Source: CAZBMJ01 sp964493205 (lineage in GTDB: Bacteria > Myxococcota > UBA727 > JABDBI01). Taken from it: DNA of 64,000 nt. The DNA lies in assembly GCA_964493205.1 (NCBI GenBank), contig CAZBMJ010000003.1, forward strand, positions 1 to 64,000, written 5' to 3'. The notes under the pieces are model-generated. The model was not told the origin of the DNA. It was given only the letters and a program-made list of their open reading frames with translations, and ran no database searches. Below are positions 53,783 to 63,899 of this stretch, one piece after another. Position numbers and translations under genes: made by a program. The first letter of the stretch is position 1, and the number at the start of each line of letters is the position of its first letter.

Positions 53783-56700
53783 TTATTGATAATCGTTGAG
53801 TTCACCAATATTAAAAAAATCATTTACTCTAACTATTTGTTCTCTTTTTTGGTCATGTTCATCTGATACAATATCATTTGTTAAATGATCAAATGATCGA
53901 TATCTTCTTGTTTTTGACTCTATATTCTTATTTATTGCTGAGCTCTTAGTCCTTTTTAATACAGGCTTTTCATTTTCTTGAACATTTCTAAAAGCACCTT
54001 CTATTCTGAAATCATCTCGTTTTACTCTTCTAAAACGATTAAATAAAAAATATTTATGCATAAATTTTTCTCGTATCTCTGTGCGTTCATTTTCACTGAG
54101 TTTACTAATATCTATTAATTTTTCTAAATCATGCTTAGTTTTTTTTAAATCTTTTAAATATTTTTTTATATATTCTGGGTTCATCTCTTGCATAACAACA
54201 TCATTTTCAAGAGCAGTAATACGTTTATTGATTTTATCGCTTAGTTCCCAAACTGTGTGGAATCTTTTTATTAAATCTTTTTTTCTACTTTCTACAGAAA
54301 TAGTTCCATGAAACTTTTCTTTTATTAAAGCAGCACGTTCTAATATTCTTAAATCTTTTTGTTTTGCCATTTTTAAAATAGCTAGGCGATCCCTTTTTGA
54401 AAATCCTTGAGCCTTGTAATCTATCATGGCTAATAAAGCCTTATGAGTAGAAACTAATGCTTCTTGAAGTAGAGTTTTGTTTTGTCTGGCGCCAATAGCG
54501 ATAATTTTTTTAATTTTTTCTTCACCATAAATATTACTAATAGTACTATTTTTATCGATAAAATATTTATCATCGTGAAGAAGTCTTAAGTGATTGTCAA
54601 TATTTCTTAAGTGTATTCTTAATTGTCTATAAAAATTTATGATAGTTTTTTCATTTTCTTTATGTTTAGAAGCAGTGAAAGAAACTATTCTATAGTCATC
54701 ATCTTCATCATTTTCGTTAGGATTACTAAATTGTATAATAAAACTTTTTGCATCAAGTACGGCATTCATGTAGCCGCTTTGGCTATTTATAAATAGCTTT
54801 TCTACATCTGAACCAAGTAATGCATGAATCGCTGCAAAACCTTTCATGCCATAACCTTCTATAAAAGTTTTTAATATTAATCCTTGTTCATCAGCATGTT
54901 TATTATGCATATTATCAATTAAATTTTTAATATTTTCTTCGTTTATTTTACTTATGGCACTTGCTTTAGAAATACTAGTTAAACAACTTAAATTACTTAG
55001 TGCCCGCAGATCACCTTTATTAAACTCTCTTTTTATGCTTATACTTCTTGGCTCTTTAGAGTTTTTAATTTCAAAATCATCAATAAAGCTATTAAATAAT
55101 TTATTTATTTTATAAACCATTTTATTTTCTTCGTTTCCAGTAATAACAGTGTCACTAAATTGAGCATCTACTATTAAACTATCAAAATCCCATTGATTGA
55201 TACCGTCATAATTTTTATTTTGTTTAATAGTATGGATTCTTTTATGTGTAACGAAAATTTCTTTACTATATCTTCCACTAAATCCTTGGCTTATAGCATC
55301 TCTGGTTGCATAGGTTTTTTTATCCACTGCGACTATGCCGTTAGTTGCTATACTATTTGAAGTGGCTATCATGTATTCTTTGTCATACCCAGTAAAATCT
55401 AATCTTAACTTTGGATCGTTATGATGAATTTTTCTATCAACAAATGAAACTATATTTAGCGCCGCTGGTATAATAGGAGCTAATGCACCTAAAAAGAATT
55501 TTTTAGTTTCTAAGTTAATTTGTTCTAAATATATCCTGGTAATTCCAGTTTCCCGTAGATCATTATTATGAGCTCTAAATTTGCTTAATAAATATTCGGC
55601 ACCTCTATCTTTGCTGTAAATATCGGTAATATCTTTATAAAAAGGTAGTTGTCCGTTATTAACTAAATTATAATACGCCATTTTTCCATTTTCTTTATTG
55701 AAATCAAACATAAATACTTGTTTTTTAGCAAATGCTACTCTTGATATTTGTCCTGCGGCAAAAATATTGAGCATGCTTTCGAATAAACTTAACTCAATGA
55801 CCCTAATAGGTTCTATACTGACTTCAAATTTATTATTGGGATGTCTTCTTAAACCAAGTTCAAATTCGGCAATTAACTCAATATTGCTGCCAACTCTAAA
55901 AGCACTAATAGGCACATAGCCCTCTAATCCTACTACAAAAGAGCCAATTAAAGAGCCAGAGTTTACTTCTACAAGTTCATCACCTTCTTTTAATTTCATA
56001 GGGTCATGAAAACTTGGAATGGTGCTAGCTTTGATTTTTTTTCCTAGAATATACAAAATTCCAGGAACATCTGCCTCATCAAGCATCTCTTGTGCTTCTT
56101 TAATCTTTACATGAGTGCGATAAACTTTTTTATGATTATGATTAAGGCCAGCTCTAAAAGCCACAGATATGGGTATATTTTGAGGGGTTCCATTAACTGA
56201 AAGCCCAGCTTTTGCTGATATACCAGATAAATCATCAATTTCTATTTTATGCTTACCTCTAATACTGGGTATTTTGCCATCAATAGGATGCCTTCCTAAA
56301 TAGCGAACTTCATGAGTTCTGCTTAGAGAAACAGCTCCACTTATTCCTACTCCCACACCGTTAGCCATCATGGTTTGTAAATTTAAACCAATTCCTATTT
56401 GGTCTCTCCACCCATAAACCATTCCTCCCACGCTAATAAAAGTAGGCACTCCTTGTGACCAAAAAGAACCTTGAGCTAAATTATAGGTAAAATTTCCTCC
56501 AACTCCTAAATATCCGTTTGTGTAGCTTACCCACCATGACGGGCCATAGCCATTAGCAAAGTTTATAGCGCCAGAATAAGTAAGGCCTAATGGATTAATA
56601 AATAGATTATTGCTCATGGAAGCATTAGCGTCACTAAAATAATAATTACTCACAAGCATGCCTGAAAGGCTTCTAGGAGTTGCTATAGCATCAAAATTAT

Positions 56701-57565
56701 TAATAGGATTTACTACTGACATGCTTCCCCCAGCCATGGGGGCAAATCCGGTTGCGGAACCAATTAAACTAAATATTAAAAAATGTCTTCTAATTTGATT
56801 AATAACAGTGCTGTCATTGAGTAGCTCTGATATGAGCTCTTCATGGGATAATCTTCTTAGTAAAGGAAGATAATTATCTTCTGATATTTCATTATGTATA
56901 GAGTGGTTATCGCTCTCACTATCACTATCGCTATCACTAGTATGACTTGAATTAAGTAAGCCATTGTTTAAAGCATTTTCTATTAATATATTTATTTTGT
57001 CATCTGACTCAATTAAATTGCCGTAACTATCACCACATTTTAATTCTATTAATATAAATTTACTTGTTAAGCTAATGCCATTTTCAAATAATTTGATGAG
57101 TTCTAGATGATCCATTGATTTGTATTTTTGCATTAAATCTAATCTTGTTTGTTGAGAAATCGCTTTATTATTTGCTAAAATTCTTAAAAATTCATATAAA
57201 GAAATTTGTTCATAATTATTAATAATATTTAATGCATTTTGTGATATATTTTTTTGTTCTTTCTGAATTATTTCTATTATTTCTTGTTTATTTGTAGTGC
57301 CATTTAAAAAACTTTTTAAATCAGTTTCATATATAACTTTAGGATTTGGTAAACTTACTCTTATTTTTGCCTTAGCAAATAACTTATCTAAGTCTTCAAA
57401 CATTTTATTTATAGCTTTAGTATGATGACTATTCGTTTTATGATGTTTTTTATGTGTATGGTGAGAATGCTTTTTTTTTGAAATAAGATAATTGCTAAAA
57501 AAAACTATATTTATCAGAGTCACCACAAAGCTCACACGAATAAATCTATTAGTATTGAGTGGCAT
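53783..57565 (-). CDS. Very large exported protein, unknown
   Basis: 1260 residues. An N-terminal hydrophobic segment (VSFVVTLINIVFFSNYLI) is followed by a His/Lys-rich tract (HHTHKKHHKTNSHH, about 34-48). A Ser/Asp-repeat linker (SDSDSDSESDNHS) lies near 213-225. A Gly/Ala/aromatic-rich region (about 265-430) follows with strand-like repeats such as YLGVGGNFTYNL and GVGVGISGAVSLSR. The C-terminal half is helical and charged. The middle could form an outer-membrane barrel or adhesin-like region. I recognise no family. Confidence 0.75.
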   Translation of the reverse strand: MPLNTNRFIRVSFVVTLINIVFFSNYLISKKKHSHHTHKKHHKTNSHHTKAINKMFEDLDKLFAKAKIRVSLPNPKVIYETDLKSFLNGTTNKQEIIEIIQKEQKNISQNALNIINNYEQISLYEFLRILANNKAISQQTRLDLMQKYKSMDHLELIKLFENGISLTSKFILIELKCGDSYGNLIESDDKINILIENALNNGLLNSSHTSDSDSDSESDNHSIHNEISEDNYLPLLRRLSHEELISELLNDSTVINQIRRHFLIFSLIGSATGFAPMAGGSMSVVNPINNFDAIATPRSLSGMLVSNYYFSDANASMSNNLFINPLGLTYSGAINFANGYGPSWWVSYTNGYLGVGGNFTYNLAQGSFWSQGVPTFISVGGMVYGWRDQIGIGLNLQTMMANGVGVGISGAVSLSRTHEVRYLGRHPIDGKIPSIRGKHKIEIDDLSGISAKAGLSVNGTPQNIPISVAFRAGLNHNHKKVYRTHVKIKEAQEMLDEADVPGILYILGKKIKASTIPSFHDPMKLKEGDELVEVNSGSLIGSFVVGLEGYVPISAFRVGSNIELIAEFELGLRRHPNNKFEVSIEPIRVIELSLFESMLNIFAAGQISRVAFAKKQVFMFDFNKENGKMAYYNLVNNGQLPFYKDITDIYSKDRGAEYLLSKFRAHNNDLRETGITRIYLEQINLETKKFFLGALAPIIPAALNIVSFVDRKIHHNDPKLRLDFTGYDKEYMIATSNSIATNGIVAVDKKTYATRDAISQGFSGRYSKEIFVTHKRIHTIKQNKNYDGINQWDFDSLIVDAQFSDTVITGNEENKMVYKINKLFNSFIDDFEIKNSKEPRSISIKREFNKGDLRALSNLSCLTSISKASAISKINEENIKNLIDNMHNKHADEQGLILKTFIEGYGMKGFAAIHALLGSDVEKLFINSQSGYMNAVLDAKSFIIQFSNPNENDEDDDYRIVSFTASKHKENEKTIINFYRQLRIHLRNIDNHLRLLHDDKYFIDKNSTISNIYGEEKIKKIIAIGARQNKTLLQEALVSTHKALLAMIDYKAQGFSKRDRLAILKMAKQKDLRILERAALIKEKFHGTISVESRKKDLIKRFHTVWELSDKINKRITALENDVVMQEMNPEYIKKYLKDLKKTKHDLEKLIDISKLSENERTEIREKFMHKYFLFNRFRRVKRDDFRIEGAFRNVQENEKPVLKRTKSSAINKNIESKTRRYRSFDHLTNDIVSDEHDQKREQIVRVNDFFNIGELNDYQ

Positions 57566-57664
57566 TGATAATCCTTGAAAAAAAATCTAAAGTTTAGTAG
57601 TTATTTTGATATATTTAGATTTTGGATATTTTTGAGATATTTTTTAAATAATTGGGGTTGTTTG

Positions 57665-59470
57665 GTGGCAAAAAAATTGGATGCACAAGATGCAAATAGT
57701 ATGGCAAAAAATATTAAAGAAATTTCTGTTTCTGAATTTTTTAGTAAAAATCGCCATTTGCTAGGGTTTGATAATTCTTTAAAGTCCTTGCTTACTACCG
57801 TTAGAGAAGCAGTGGATAACTCTCTTGATGCCTGTGAAGAAGCCCATATTTTGCCTGAAATAATTATTAGTATTGAAGAAACGGGTGAAAATCGGTTTTT
57901 AGTGAGTATTGAAGATAATGGTCCAGGTATTTTGAAAAGCCATTTACCTAATATTTTTGCCAAGCTTTTATATGGTTCAAAATTTCATAGATTAAAACAA
58001 AGCCGAGGTCAGCAAGGTATTGGTATTTCTGCTGCTGTTATGTATGGACAAATGACTACAGGTAAAGCTTCTGAAGTCATCAGTAAAACTGCTAAAAATA
58101 AAGAGGCTCATGTTTTAAGTTTACAAATAGATACCAAGAAAAATGCCCCAAAAGTATTAAAAGACCATGTGATAAAAGATGAATATTGGCTAGAAAAAAA
58201 ATCTGGAACAAAAATTAGCATAGAACTTGAAGGTGCATATAAAGAAGGTAAGCATAGTGTTTTATCCTATATTAACCAAACAGCTCTGGCTAATCCTCAT
58301 TCAAGCATTACTTTTTTTGATCCTAAGGGAAAAAAACATTATTTCCCACGCTTGCTAGATCAGTTGCCTATAGATGCCAAAGAGATTAAGCCCCATCCTT
58401 TGGGGATTGAACTTGGTACCTTAATTCAGCTTGTTTCAGAAGCTAAAAAAAAGAATATAAAAGAATTTTTAACTCAAGAATTTTGTAGAGTTACTGACGA
58501 TATTGCTGTATCAATTTGTGGGGCTGCTGGGTTGAAACCAACTCTTGCTACTGATAAAATCTCTCGAACACAGATAGAAGCTATTTTTGCAGCTATTCAA
58601 AATGCTAAGCTAATGGCCCCTCCTACCAACTGTTTAAGTCCTCTTAATGAAGCGGCTATTATTAAATCTTTATATTGGTTTTTTGTGGAATCAAAAAATT
58701 TATCCAAAAAAGATAGTATAGACGTACAAGAAAAACCTAAAAGTAAATCTAAGAAAACTGCTCAAGCTGAATTTGAATTTAAGAATGAAGAAGCTAGCGC
58801 TGCTGATACTATTTCTGTTGAGGAAAAACTTGAGGAAATAGTTAAAGAAGAAAAAACAGTTTTGAGTGAAGAAGATGGTTATTTTGTAACAGCTGTAACC
58901 AGACCTCCTGCGGTTTATCGAGGTAATCCATTTCAAATTGAAGTGGGAATTTTTTACGGCAGGTCTCTTCCTGCTGATGAACTTGTACAAGTATATCGTT
59001 ATGCCAATAGAGTGCCTTTGCAGTATCAAGCAGCTGCTTGCGCCATGACCAAAGCGGTGATTTCAACACCTTGGAAAAGCTATGGCTTAAGTCAATCAAG
59101 AGGAGCGCTGCCCTTAGGGCCACTGGTTATTATGATTGGTATTAGTTCTGTTTGGGTTCCTTATACTTCAGAATCTAAAGAAGCTTTGGCTCATTATCCA
59201 GAAATTGTGAAAGAGCTAAGATTAGCATTAATGGAAGCTGCCAGAAGACTGCAAAAATTTTTAAACAAACGACGCAAACAAGCAGATGAAGATAAAAAGC
59301 GTTCATTTATTGAAAAATATCTTGATCCTATTAGTGAAGCATTAACTGATATTTTAGGGGCAAAAAATATTGATCAAAGTAGTATTGAAAATAATTTAAG
59401 GGCTATACTAGAAAAAGTGCGTGCTAATAAACAAGTTAAAATGAATAAGCGTGAGATATTAAATGACTAA
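57665..59470 (+). CDS. top6B: DNA topoisomerase VI subunit B
   Basis: 601 residues from the GTG at 57665; the frame opens with TTG at 57575 but homology begins after the GTG. The GHKL ATPase motifs are intact: REAVDNSLDACEE (N box), SIEDNGPGI (G1) and SRGQQGIGISAAVMYGQ (G2). H2TH and transducer regions follow (GFKPTL-like GLKPTLATDK, then NPFQIEVGIFYG). A charged Lys/Glu insert lies near 390-435. Together with subunit A it forms a type IIB topoisomerase that passes one duplex through another. Mainly an archaeal and plant enzyme, it is rare in bacteria. Confidence 0.93.
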   Translation: MAKKLDAQDANSMAKNIKEISVSEFFSKNRHLLGFDNSLKSLLTTVREAVDNSLDACEEAHILPEIIISIEETGENRFLVSIEDNGPGILKSHLPNIFAKLLYGSKFHRLKQSRGQQGIGISAAVMYGQMTTGKASEVISKTAKNKEAHVLSLQIDTKKNAPKVLKDHVIKDEYWLEKKSGTKISIELEGAYKEGKHSVLSYINQTALANPHSSITFFDPKGKKHYFPRLLDQLPIDAKEIKPHPLGIELGTLIQLVSEAKKKNIKEFLTQEFCRVTDDIAVSICGAAGLKPTLATDKISRTQIEAIFAAIQNAKLMAPPTNCLSPLNEAAIIKSLYWFFVESKNLSKKDSIDVQEKPKSKSKKTAQAEFEFKNEEASAADTISVEEKLEEIVKEEKTVLSEEDGYFVTAVTRPPAVYRGNPFQIEVGIFYGRSLPADELVQVYRYANRVPLQYQAAACAMTKAVISTPWKSYGLSQSRGALPLGPLVIMIGISSVWVPYTSESKEALAHYPEIVKELRLALMEAARRLQKFLNKRRKQADEDKKRSFIEKYLDPISEALTDILGAKNIDQSSIENNLRAILEKVRANKQVKMNKREILND

Positions 59471-60575
59471 AAAAAACGATAAAACTACCATAGATTCTAT
59501 AAAAGATGTTGCCCAAACTATTTACACATCCATATCAAAGCAAAAAGCGCCAGATATGAAACTACCTATTCGAAGCTTAAGCAATGTAAAATATAGCGGT
59601 AAAGATAGTTATTTTGAAATAGGTAAAGCCGTAAAAAAACGTACTTTAAGCGTAAATACTGTTAAGGCTTTTGCTCAAACTTTAAAAATGATGAGTTTAA
59701 GTAAAAACTTGGTGGAAGCAGATGATTTTGCTACTAAACGGGACGCTTATTATCAATCTAAAAATTGGGGAGATGCAAGATTTTTAGAGCAAACAGAATC
59801 AGATACGGTGATGGATGATATTGAGGCTATGTTTTCGGTGCAAGGTATTTCACGTGAAGAGCTGCGCTTTGTGCCAGATCAGCATGGTGGCTCTGTTGCT
59901 GGTGAATTAATAGTTATTGACCATAATCCTCAAACTCGTGAAAAAATTGAAATAGATTGTACAAGGTTTGGTTCTGGTGCTTATGCTGTACCATCTTTTG
60001 TGGAGCATTTAGATTTTAAAACCAGCGCCAAATTTATTTTATGTATAGAAACCCAAGGTATGTTTCAGCGTTTACAAAGCCATACCTATTGGAAAACTGC
60101 CAAGTGTATTTTAATTAGTATGGGTGGTGTCCCAACTCGTGCTTGTAGGCGTTTTGTTCGTAGATTATCTGATAAAGCTAAGATTCCTGTTTATGCTTTT
60201 ACCGATTGCGACCCTTATGGAATTGGTAATATTTATCGTACTCTAAAAGTAGGCTCAGGTAATGCTGCCCATATTAACCGCTTTTTTTGTGTGCCTACAG
60301 CTAAATTTTTAGGTCTTACACCTGACGATATTGAATATTATGATTTAAAAAGAGCTACGCACCCCTTGGGTGAGCAAGATAAAAAAAGAGCGAATGATGC
60401 TCTTAAAAACGACCCATTTTTTCAAGCGTACCCTCAATGGCAAAAAGCCTTAAAAAAAATGCTTACTATGCAAGTAAGAGCAGAGCAGCAAGCCCTAAGC
60501 TTACATGGTTTAAATTTCGTTATTGAAGAATATTTACCTAATAAGCTTAAAGAAATTAGCAAATTCTTGCCTTAG
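59463..60575 (+). CDS. top6A: DNA topoisomerase VI subunit A (Spo11-like)
   Basis: 370 residues, overlapping top6B by 8 bases. The DNA-cleaving tyrosine lies in KRDAYY (Tyr96/Tyr97). The Toprim metal-binding motifs are ILCIETQGMF (Glu195) and FTDCDPYGIGN (Asp248, Asp250). All residues needed for cleavage appear present, so with the intact B subunit the enzyme should be active. The last 26 bases of this gene recur at 61158-61183. Confidence 0.93.
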   Translation: MTKKNDKTTIDSIKDVAQTIYTSISKQKAPDMKLPIRSLSNVKYSGKDSYFEIGKAVKKRTLSVNTVKAFAQTLKMMSLSKNLVEADDFATKRDAYYQSKNWGDARFLEQTESDTVMDDIEAMFSVQGISREELRFVPDQHGGSVAGELIVIDHNPQTREKIEIDCTRFGSGAYAVPSFVEHLDFKTSAKFILCIETQGMFQRLQSHTYWKTAKCILISMGGVPTRACRRFVRRLSDKAKIPVYAFTDCDPYGIGNIYRTLKVGSGNAAHINRFFCVPTAKFLGLTPDDIEYYDLKRATHPLGEQDKKRANDALKNDPFFQAYPQWQKALKKMLTMQVRAEQQALSLHGLNFVIEEYLPNKLKEISKFLP

Positions 60576-61183
60576 TATTTAAGTAAAAGTATAGTTCTTT
60601 CAAAATATGCGATATTTAGCTTCGCTTCGTCCCAAAATTACAATCTGGGGCACGGTTCACTTTCTAGTGATTGTAAATATTTTTCATATTCTTTAATGGT
60701 TTCTGTTAAGACTCTCTGTCTAACTTTTATAATTGATAGGACTTGATTCAGAAGATCTGGAGTTACTTTACTATCAAATTTAAAATGATAGTGGACATCG
60801 TCTAAATGCAAGTGATCAATTTTACTGTGTTTCCCGTCTCTATTTTTTATAAACTTGACAAAATTAGGAAGTTTTTTTATTTCATCTGCAATTTGTTTGC
60901 AATCATTTATACTAATAATATTTCCTTCAACTTTTATGATGTTAGTTTTTTGGCAATATATAATAGATGCACAAAAGGGGTTAGCAAGACTTTCCAAAGC
61001 TAGTATAAAAGAACACAAAAACAAAAAAAATTTGAAAAAATAGGCCATGTTTATTCCAATATTTATGGGTTTTTAATTGGTCAACAGTATAAATATTGAA
61101 TTATTCCTAAGCACTCTTATTAATAACACTATTAAGAACACGTTTGGAGAGAAAATCAAAGAAATTAGCAAATTCTTGCCTTA
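60549..61183. repeat. 26-bp exact direct repeat bracketing one exported-protein gene
   Basis: The last codons of top6A (60549-60574) recur exactly at 61158-61183, where they form the 3' end of the permease gene on the other strand and its immediate downstream flank. The 583 bases between hold one small gene. It looks like an insertion or duplication footprint. Confidence 0.75.
60638..61048 (-). CDS. Small exported protein, unknown
   Basis: 136 residues with a signal peptide (FLFLCSFILALESLA). The mature part is basic and has a His/Asp-rich stretch (KIDHLHLDDVHYHF) that could bind metal, plus three Cys near the N-terminus and one near the end. The family is unknown. The gene is bracketed by the 26-bp direct repeats, so it may have been acquired as a unit. 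Confidence 0.6.
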   Translation of the reverse strand: MAYFFKFFLFLCSFILALESLANPFCASIIYCQKTNIIKVEGNIISINDCKQIADEIKKLPNFVKFIKNRDGKHSKIDHLHLDDVHYHFKFDSKVTPDLLNQVLSIIKVRQRVLTETIKEYEKYLQSLESEPCPRL

Positions 61184-62481
61184 ATAGTTTTTGGAACTTT
61201 GTTTAAAAAAAAATATACAGGAAGTCCGCTTAGACAAAACAAACTTGCTAAAATTATGGTGGTTATGGAAGTTTCCCATAAAACCCACAGGCAAAATAAG
61301 CTGCCTAGAATACCTGCTAGTAAATAGGGTAGTTGGCGTGGATTTTTTTCTCTAAAATAAATTTTAAAAAAAGCTGCCAAAGAAGCGAGATACACAAATA
61401 AAAATGCAGTTACTGAAAAATCAATAATCATGTTTATTTGAGCAGTTAAACTTTCATTCATGGTAAGCAATAATATTGGTACAATGCCTATACAGCTAGT
61501 CATTAGGCCCCAAAAAGGAGCTCCATTTTTATTTTTTTTATTAAAAAATGCTGGCAGTAAACCATCTTGCGCAAGACCTAGGGCTGCTTGACCAGAAGAT
61601 AGTGTCCAGGCATTAGCTGTACCTATACAGGTTATAGCTGCAATAAGTGATATAAGTAAATGCCAATTTCCACCAAAAATTAGTTGGGCAGCATCCACAT
61701 AAGGAGCTCTTGATTGGCTTAATAGCGCCCCTGGCATTAATCCCATAATGCTAAAACTGTTAATAATATATAAAAAAGCTACACACATAGTGCCGCTTAC
61801 TAGTGCTAAAGGAATAGTTTTAGAAGGATTTTTTACTGAACCAGCAGTGGTAGTTACGGTTTCTACACCAATAAATCCCCAAAGTGTTAAAAGGGCAGTT
61901 GAACCTAGGATATCTGATAATTTTCCTGTTTGCGCATTAGTAGTGTCAATCATAAAGTTATCTATATTAAAAAAAGATAATGCAAAAATAGGTATTACTA
62001 TAAGCGGTATTATTTTTAATAAACTTAAGAAAAATTCAGCTTTTCCAGCAGCAGATACTCCTCTTAAGTTAAGAGCAGTTAGAGAAAATAATAAAAATAA
62101 TTCTATTAATAATAAAACTTGAATAGGAGGATTATTTAGTAAAGGGCTTAAATAAGCAGCTGCAGCTATATAAAGTACGGGCGTGCTTACCCATGAAATA
62201 ACCCAGTAGGTCCATCCTGTAAAAAATCCTGCAGTTTGTCCAAAAGCTTCTTGCACATAAACATAAGGGCCACCAGTTTTTGGGAATTTAGCACAAAGCC
62301 AAGAAAATATTAATGCTAAGGAGATAGCGCCAGTAGCAGATATAACCCAACCAAACATGGCATAAATACCATAGGGAGCAAGTATCGCGGGTTGCATAAA
62401 TACTGATGAACCTATTTGGCTTCCAGCGACTAATGCAAAAACTGACCAAAATCCAATTTTTGATGACATAAAACTTTCCAT
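61165..62481 (-). CDS. APC-family amino acid permease/antiporter
   Basis: 438 residues, 12 membrane helices. The N-terminal GSQIGSSVFMQPAIL is the APC substrate-binding GSG-type turn (here GSQ). FPKTGGPYVYVQEAFG and a TM6 stretch LWGFIGVETVTTTAG resemble AdiC/PotE-type basic amino acid and polyamine exchangers. Substrate unknown. An import or exchange role fits a host-dependent lifestyle. The last residues are encoded by the duplicated top6A tail. Confidence 0.9.
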   Translation of the reverse strand: MESFMSSKIGFWSVFALVAGSQIGSSVFMQPAILAPYGIYAMFGWVISATGAISLALIFSWLCAKFPKTGGPYVYVQEAFGQTAGFFTGWTYWVISWVSTPVLYIAAAAYLSPLLNNPPIQVLLLIELFLLFSLTALNLRGVSAAGKAEFFLSLLKIIPLIVIPIFALSFFNIDNFMIDTTNAQTGKLSDILGSTALLTLWGFIGVETVTTTAGSVKNPSKTIPLALVSGTMCVAFLYIINSFSIMGLMPGALLSQSRAPYVDAAQLIFGGNWHLLISLIAAITCIGTANAWTLSSGQAALGLAQDGLLPAFFNKKNKNGAPFWGLMTSCIGIVPILLLTMNESLTAQINMIIDFSVTAFLFVYLASLAAFFKIYFREKNPRQLPYLLAGILGSLFCLWVLWETSITTIILASLFCLSGLPVYFFLNKVPKTIKARIC

Positions 62482-62546
62482 TTTAAATTTTAGAATTTTA
62501 CTTTATACATTTTTGATAGTTATTAATAGTTGGATTTGGACAAATT

Positions 62547-62900
62547 ATGAACGATTTAGAAAAACAAGTGCAAAAATTGGGACTTAGTCAAATAAAACAT
62601 CACATTTTTATCTGTGCCGATCAAACTAAAGCAAAGTGCTGTGACAAAGGTTTTAGTATTGAAGTTTGGGAATACTTAAAAGAGCGTTTAGCTAGCTTGA
62701 AATTAGATATAAATATTCACAGAACTAAAGCTAATTGCTTGCGGGTTTGTAAGGCTGGGCCAATAATGGTCATTTATCCAAGCGGTGTTTGGTACCATTC
62801 GGTGGATAAAATAGCTATAGATAAGATCATTGACCAGCATTTGTTAAATAATAGTATCGTTAAAGAAAATTTATTGGCTATTAGTGATACTAAAAATTAA
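62547..62900 (+). CDS. Thioredoxin-like [2Fe-2S] ferredoxin
   Basis: 117 residues. The family pattern is complete: HIFICADQTKAKCCDKG with the first cysteine pair, then RTKANCLRVCKAGPIMVIYP with the second. The four ligands are likely Cys in ICAD, KCC, NC and VC. It is a small electron carrier of the thioredoxin-fold ferredoxin type; its partner is not visible. Its stop overlaps the next, convergent gene by 4 bases. Confidence 0.88.
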   Translation: MNDLEKQVQKLGLSQIKHHIFICADQTKAKCCDKGFSIEVWEYLKERLASLKLDINIHRTKANCLRVCKAGPIMVIYPSGVWYHSVDKIAIDKIIDQHLLNNSIVKENLLAISDTKN

Positions 62901-63247
62901 AGTTCATCTGGCAAATAATAAACTTCCCCATTTGGGAATTTAGTTATGAGCATACCATCTTTTTTTTCAACTATTACACCATTTCCATCTTTTTTGGGTG
63001 GGATATTTTTTTCAAGAATATATTCATTTGCTTGAGTTTTTTCAGCAATTTCTTTAGGAACAGAAGGGCTAGGTGGTGAAGTTAAAAAATTTTCAGTTGG
63101 TTCATCCATATTTAATTTTGGTTTATTACTCAAAGATTCTTTTTTCAAAGGTGGCAAATTTTGAGCGTGTTTATCTCCACAAGAAATAACTGTTATAATC
63201 AATAACACACAGCTTATGGCAATTGCTAAGATAGATTTAAGTTTCAT
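62897..63247 (-). CDS. Small lipoprotein, unknown
   Basis: 116 residues from the ATG at 63247, which has GTAGGAG upstream; the frame opens at 63265. The signal peptide ends VISC with the lipidated Cys at 23. A Pro/Lys/Glu-rich linker follows, then a C-terminal module (VEKKDGMLITKFPNGEVYYL) that resembles short beta-hairpin repeats. Function unknown. Confidence 0.65.
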   Translation of the reverse strand: MKLKSILAIAISCVLLIITVISCGDKHAQNLPPLKKESLSNKPKLNMDEPTENFLTSPPSPSVPKEIAEKTQANEYILEKNIPPKKDGNGVIVEKKDGMLITKFPNGEVYYLPDEL

Positions 63248-63371
63248 AGTATCTCCTACAAGCATTTTTAATAAAGTGCCTTTACAAGATTTGTATGTTC
63301 ATATTATTTTAGAGAAATAAACATCAAATTATGTTGTTAATAATGCTGCTTGTATTTTTTATGGAGTTATT

Positions 63372-63899
63372 ATGTTGAAGCTTAAATTTTTATTATTATC
63401 TTGTTTTATATTCCATGCTTATAATAGTTATGGCGTTACAAGAGATGGAGATAGTTTAGTTGTGATTGCTCCCAGCAAAGAATTAGAACTGCCCCTAGAT
63501 GAACTTTTTTCTTTTACCACTCATAAAGATACACCACAACGACGCTTGGTTATTCAAAATTGGATTACAGGTGGCAATCCTAGTGTAGAAATTATTAATG
63601 GGCGATTTAATTTTTTAATGGAAAATTGGAATAATAAGCATTTTAGAATTTTCGATCTTCCAAAAGAAGCTTCTGAGCACTTAGAAATTAACAAATATAG
63701 TGTTCTTTTGCGCTTATCTAGTACAAAACCAGGAGAAATCACTGTTACTTTTAAACGTGGACAAGAAATTCTTCATACACGTTATAAGACTTCAGGTCTA
63801 CATATTGTCGTTAAGGGCCAATTATTATTAACTATGGAACAATTTATAACTAAAATATCTCAACCAAATTCTGCTGCTGAATACATAGTTTCTAATTAA
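63372..63899 (+). CDS. Exported protein, unknown
   Basis: 175 residues with GGAG upstream and a signal peptide (FLLLSCFIFHAYNSYG). The mature part is beta-rich (DSLVVIAPSKELELPLDEL, then GEITVTFKRG), suggestive of an Ig-like or copper-binding-like fold, but no motif is diagnostic. It converges with the partial gene at the window end, overlapping by 4 bases. Confidence 0.6.
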   Translation: MLKLKFLLLSCFIFHAYNSYGVTRDGDSLVVIAPSKELELPLDELFSFTTHKDTPQRRLVIQNWITGGNPSVEIINGRFNFLMENWNNKHFRIFDLPKEASEHLEINKYSVLLRLSSTKPGEITVTFKRGQEILHTRYKTSGLHIVVKGQLLLTMEQFITKISQPNSAAEYIVSN

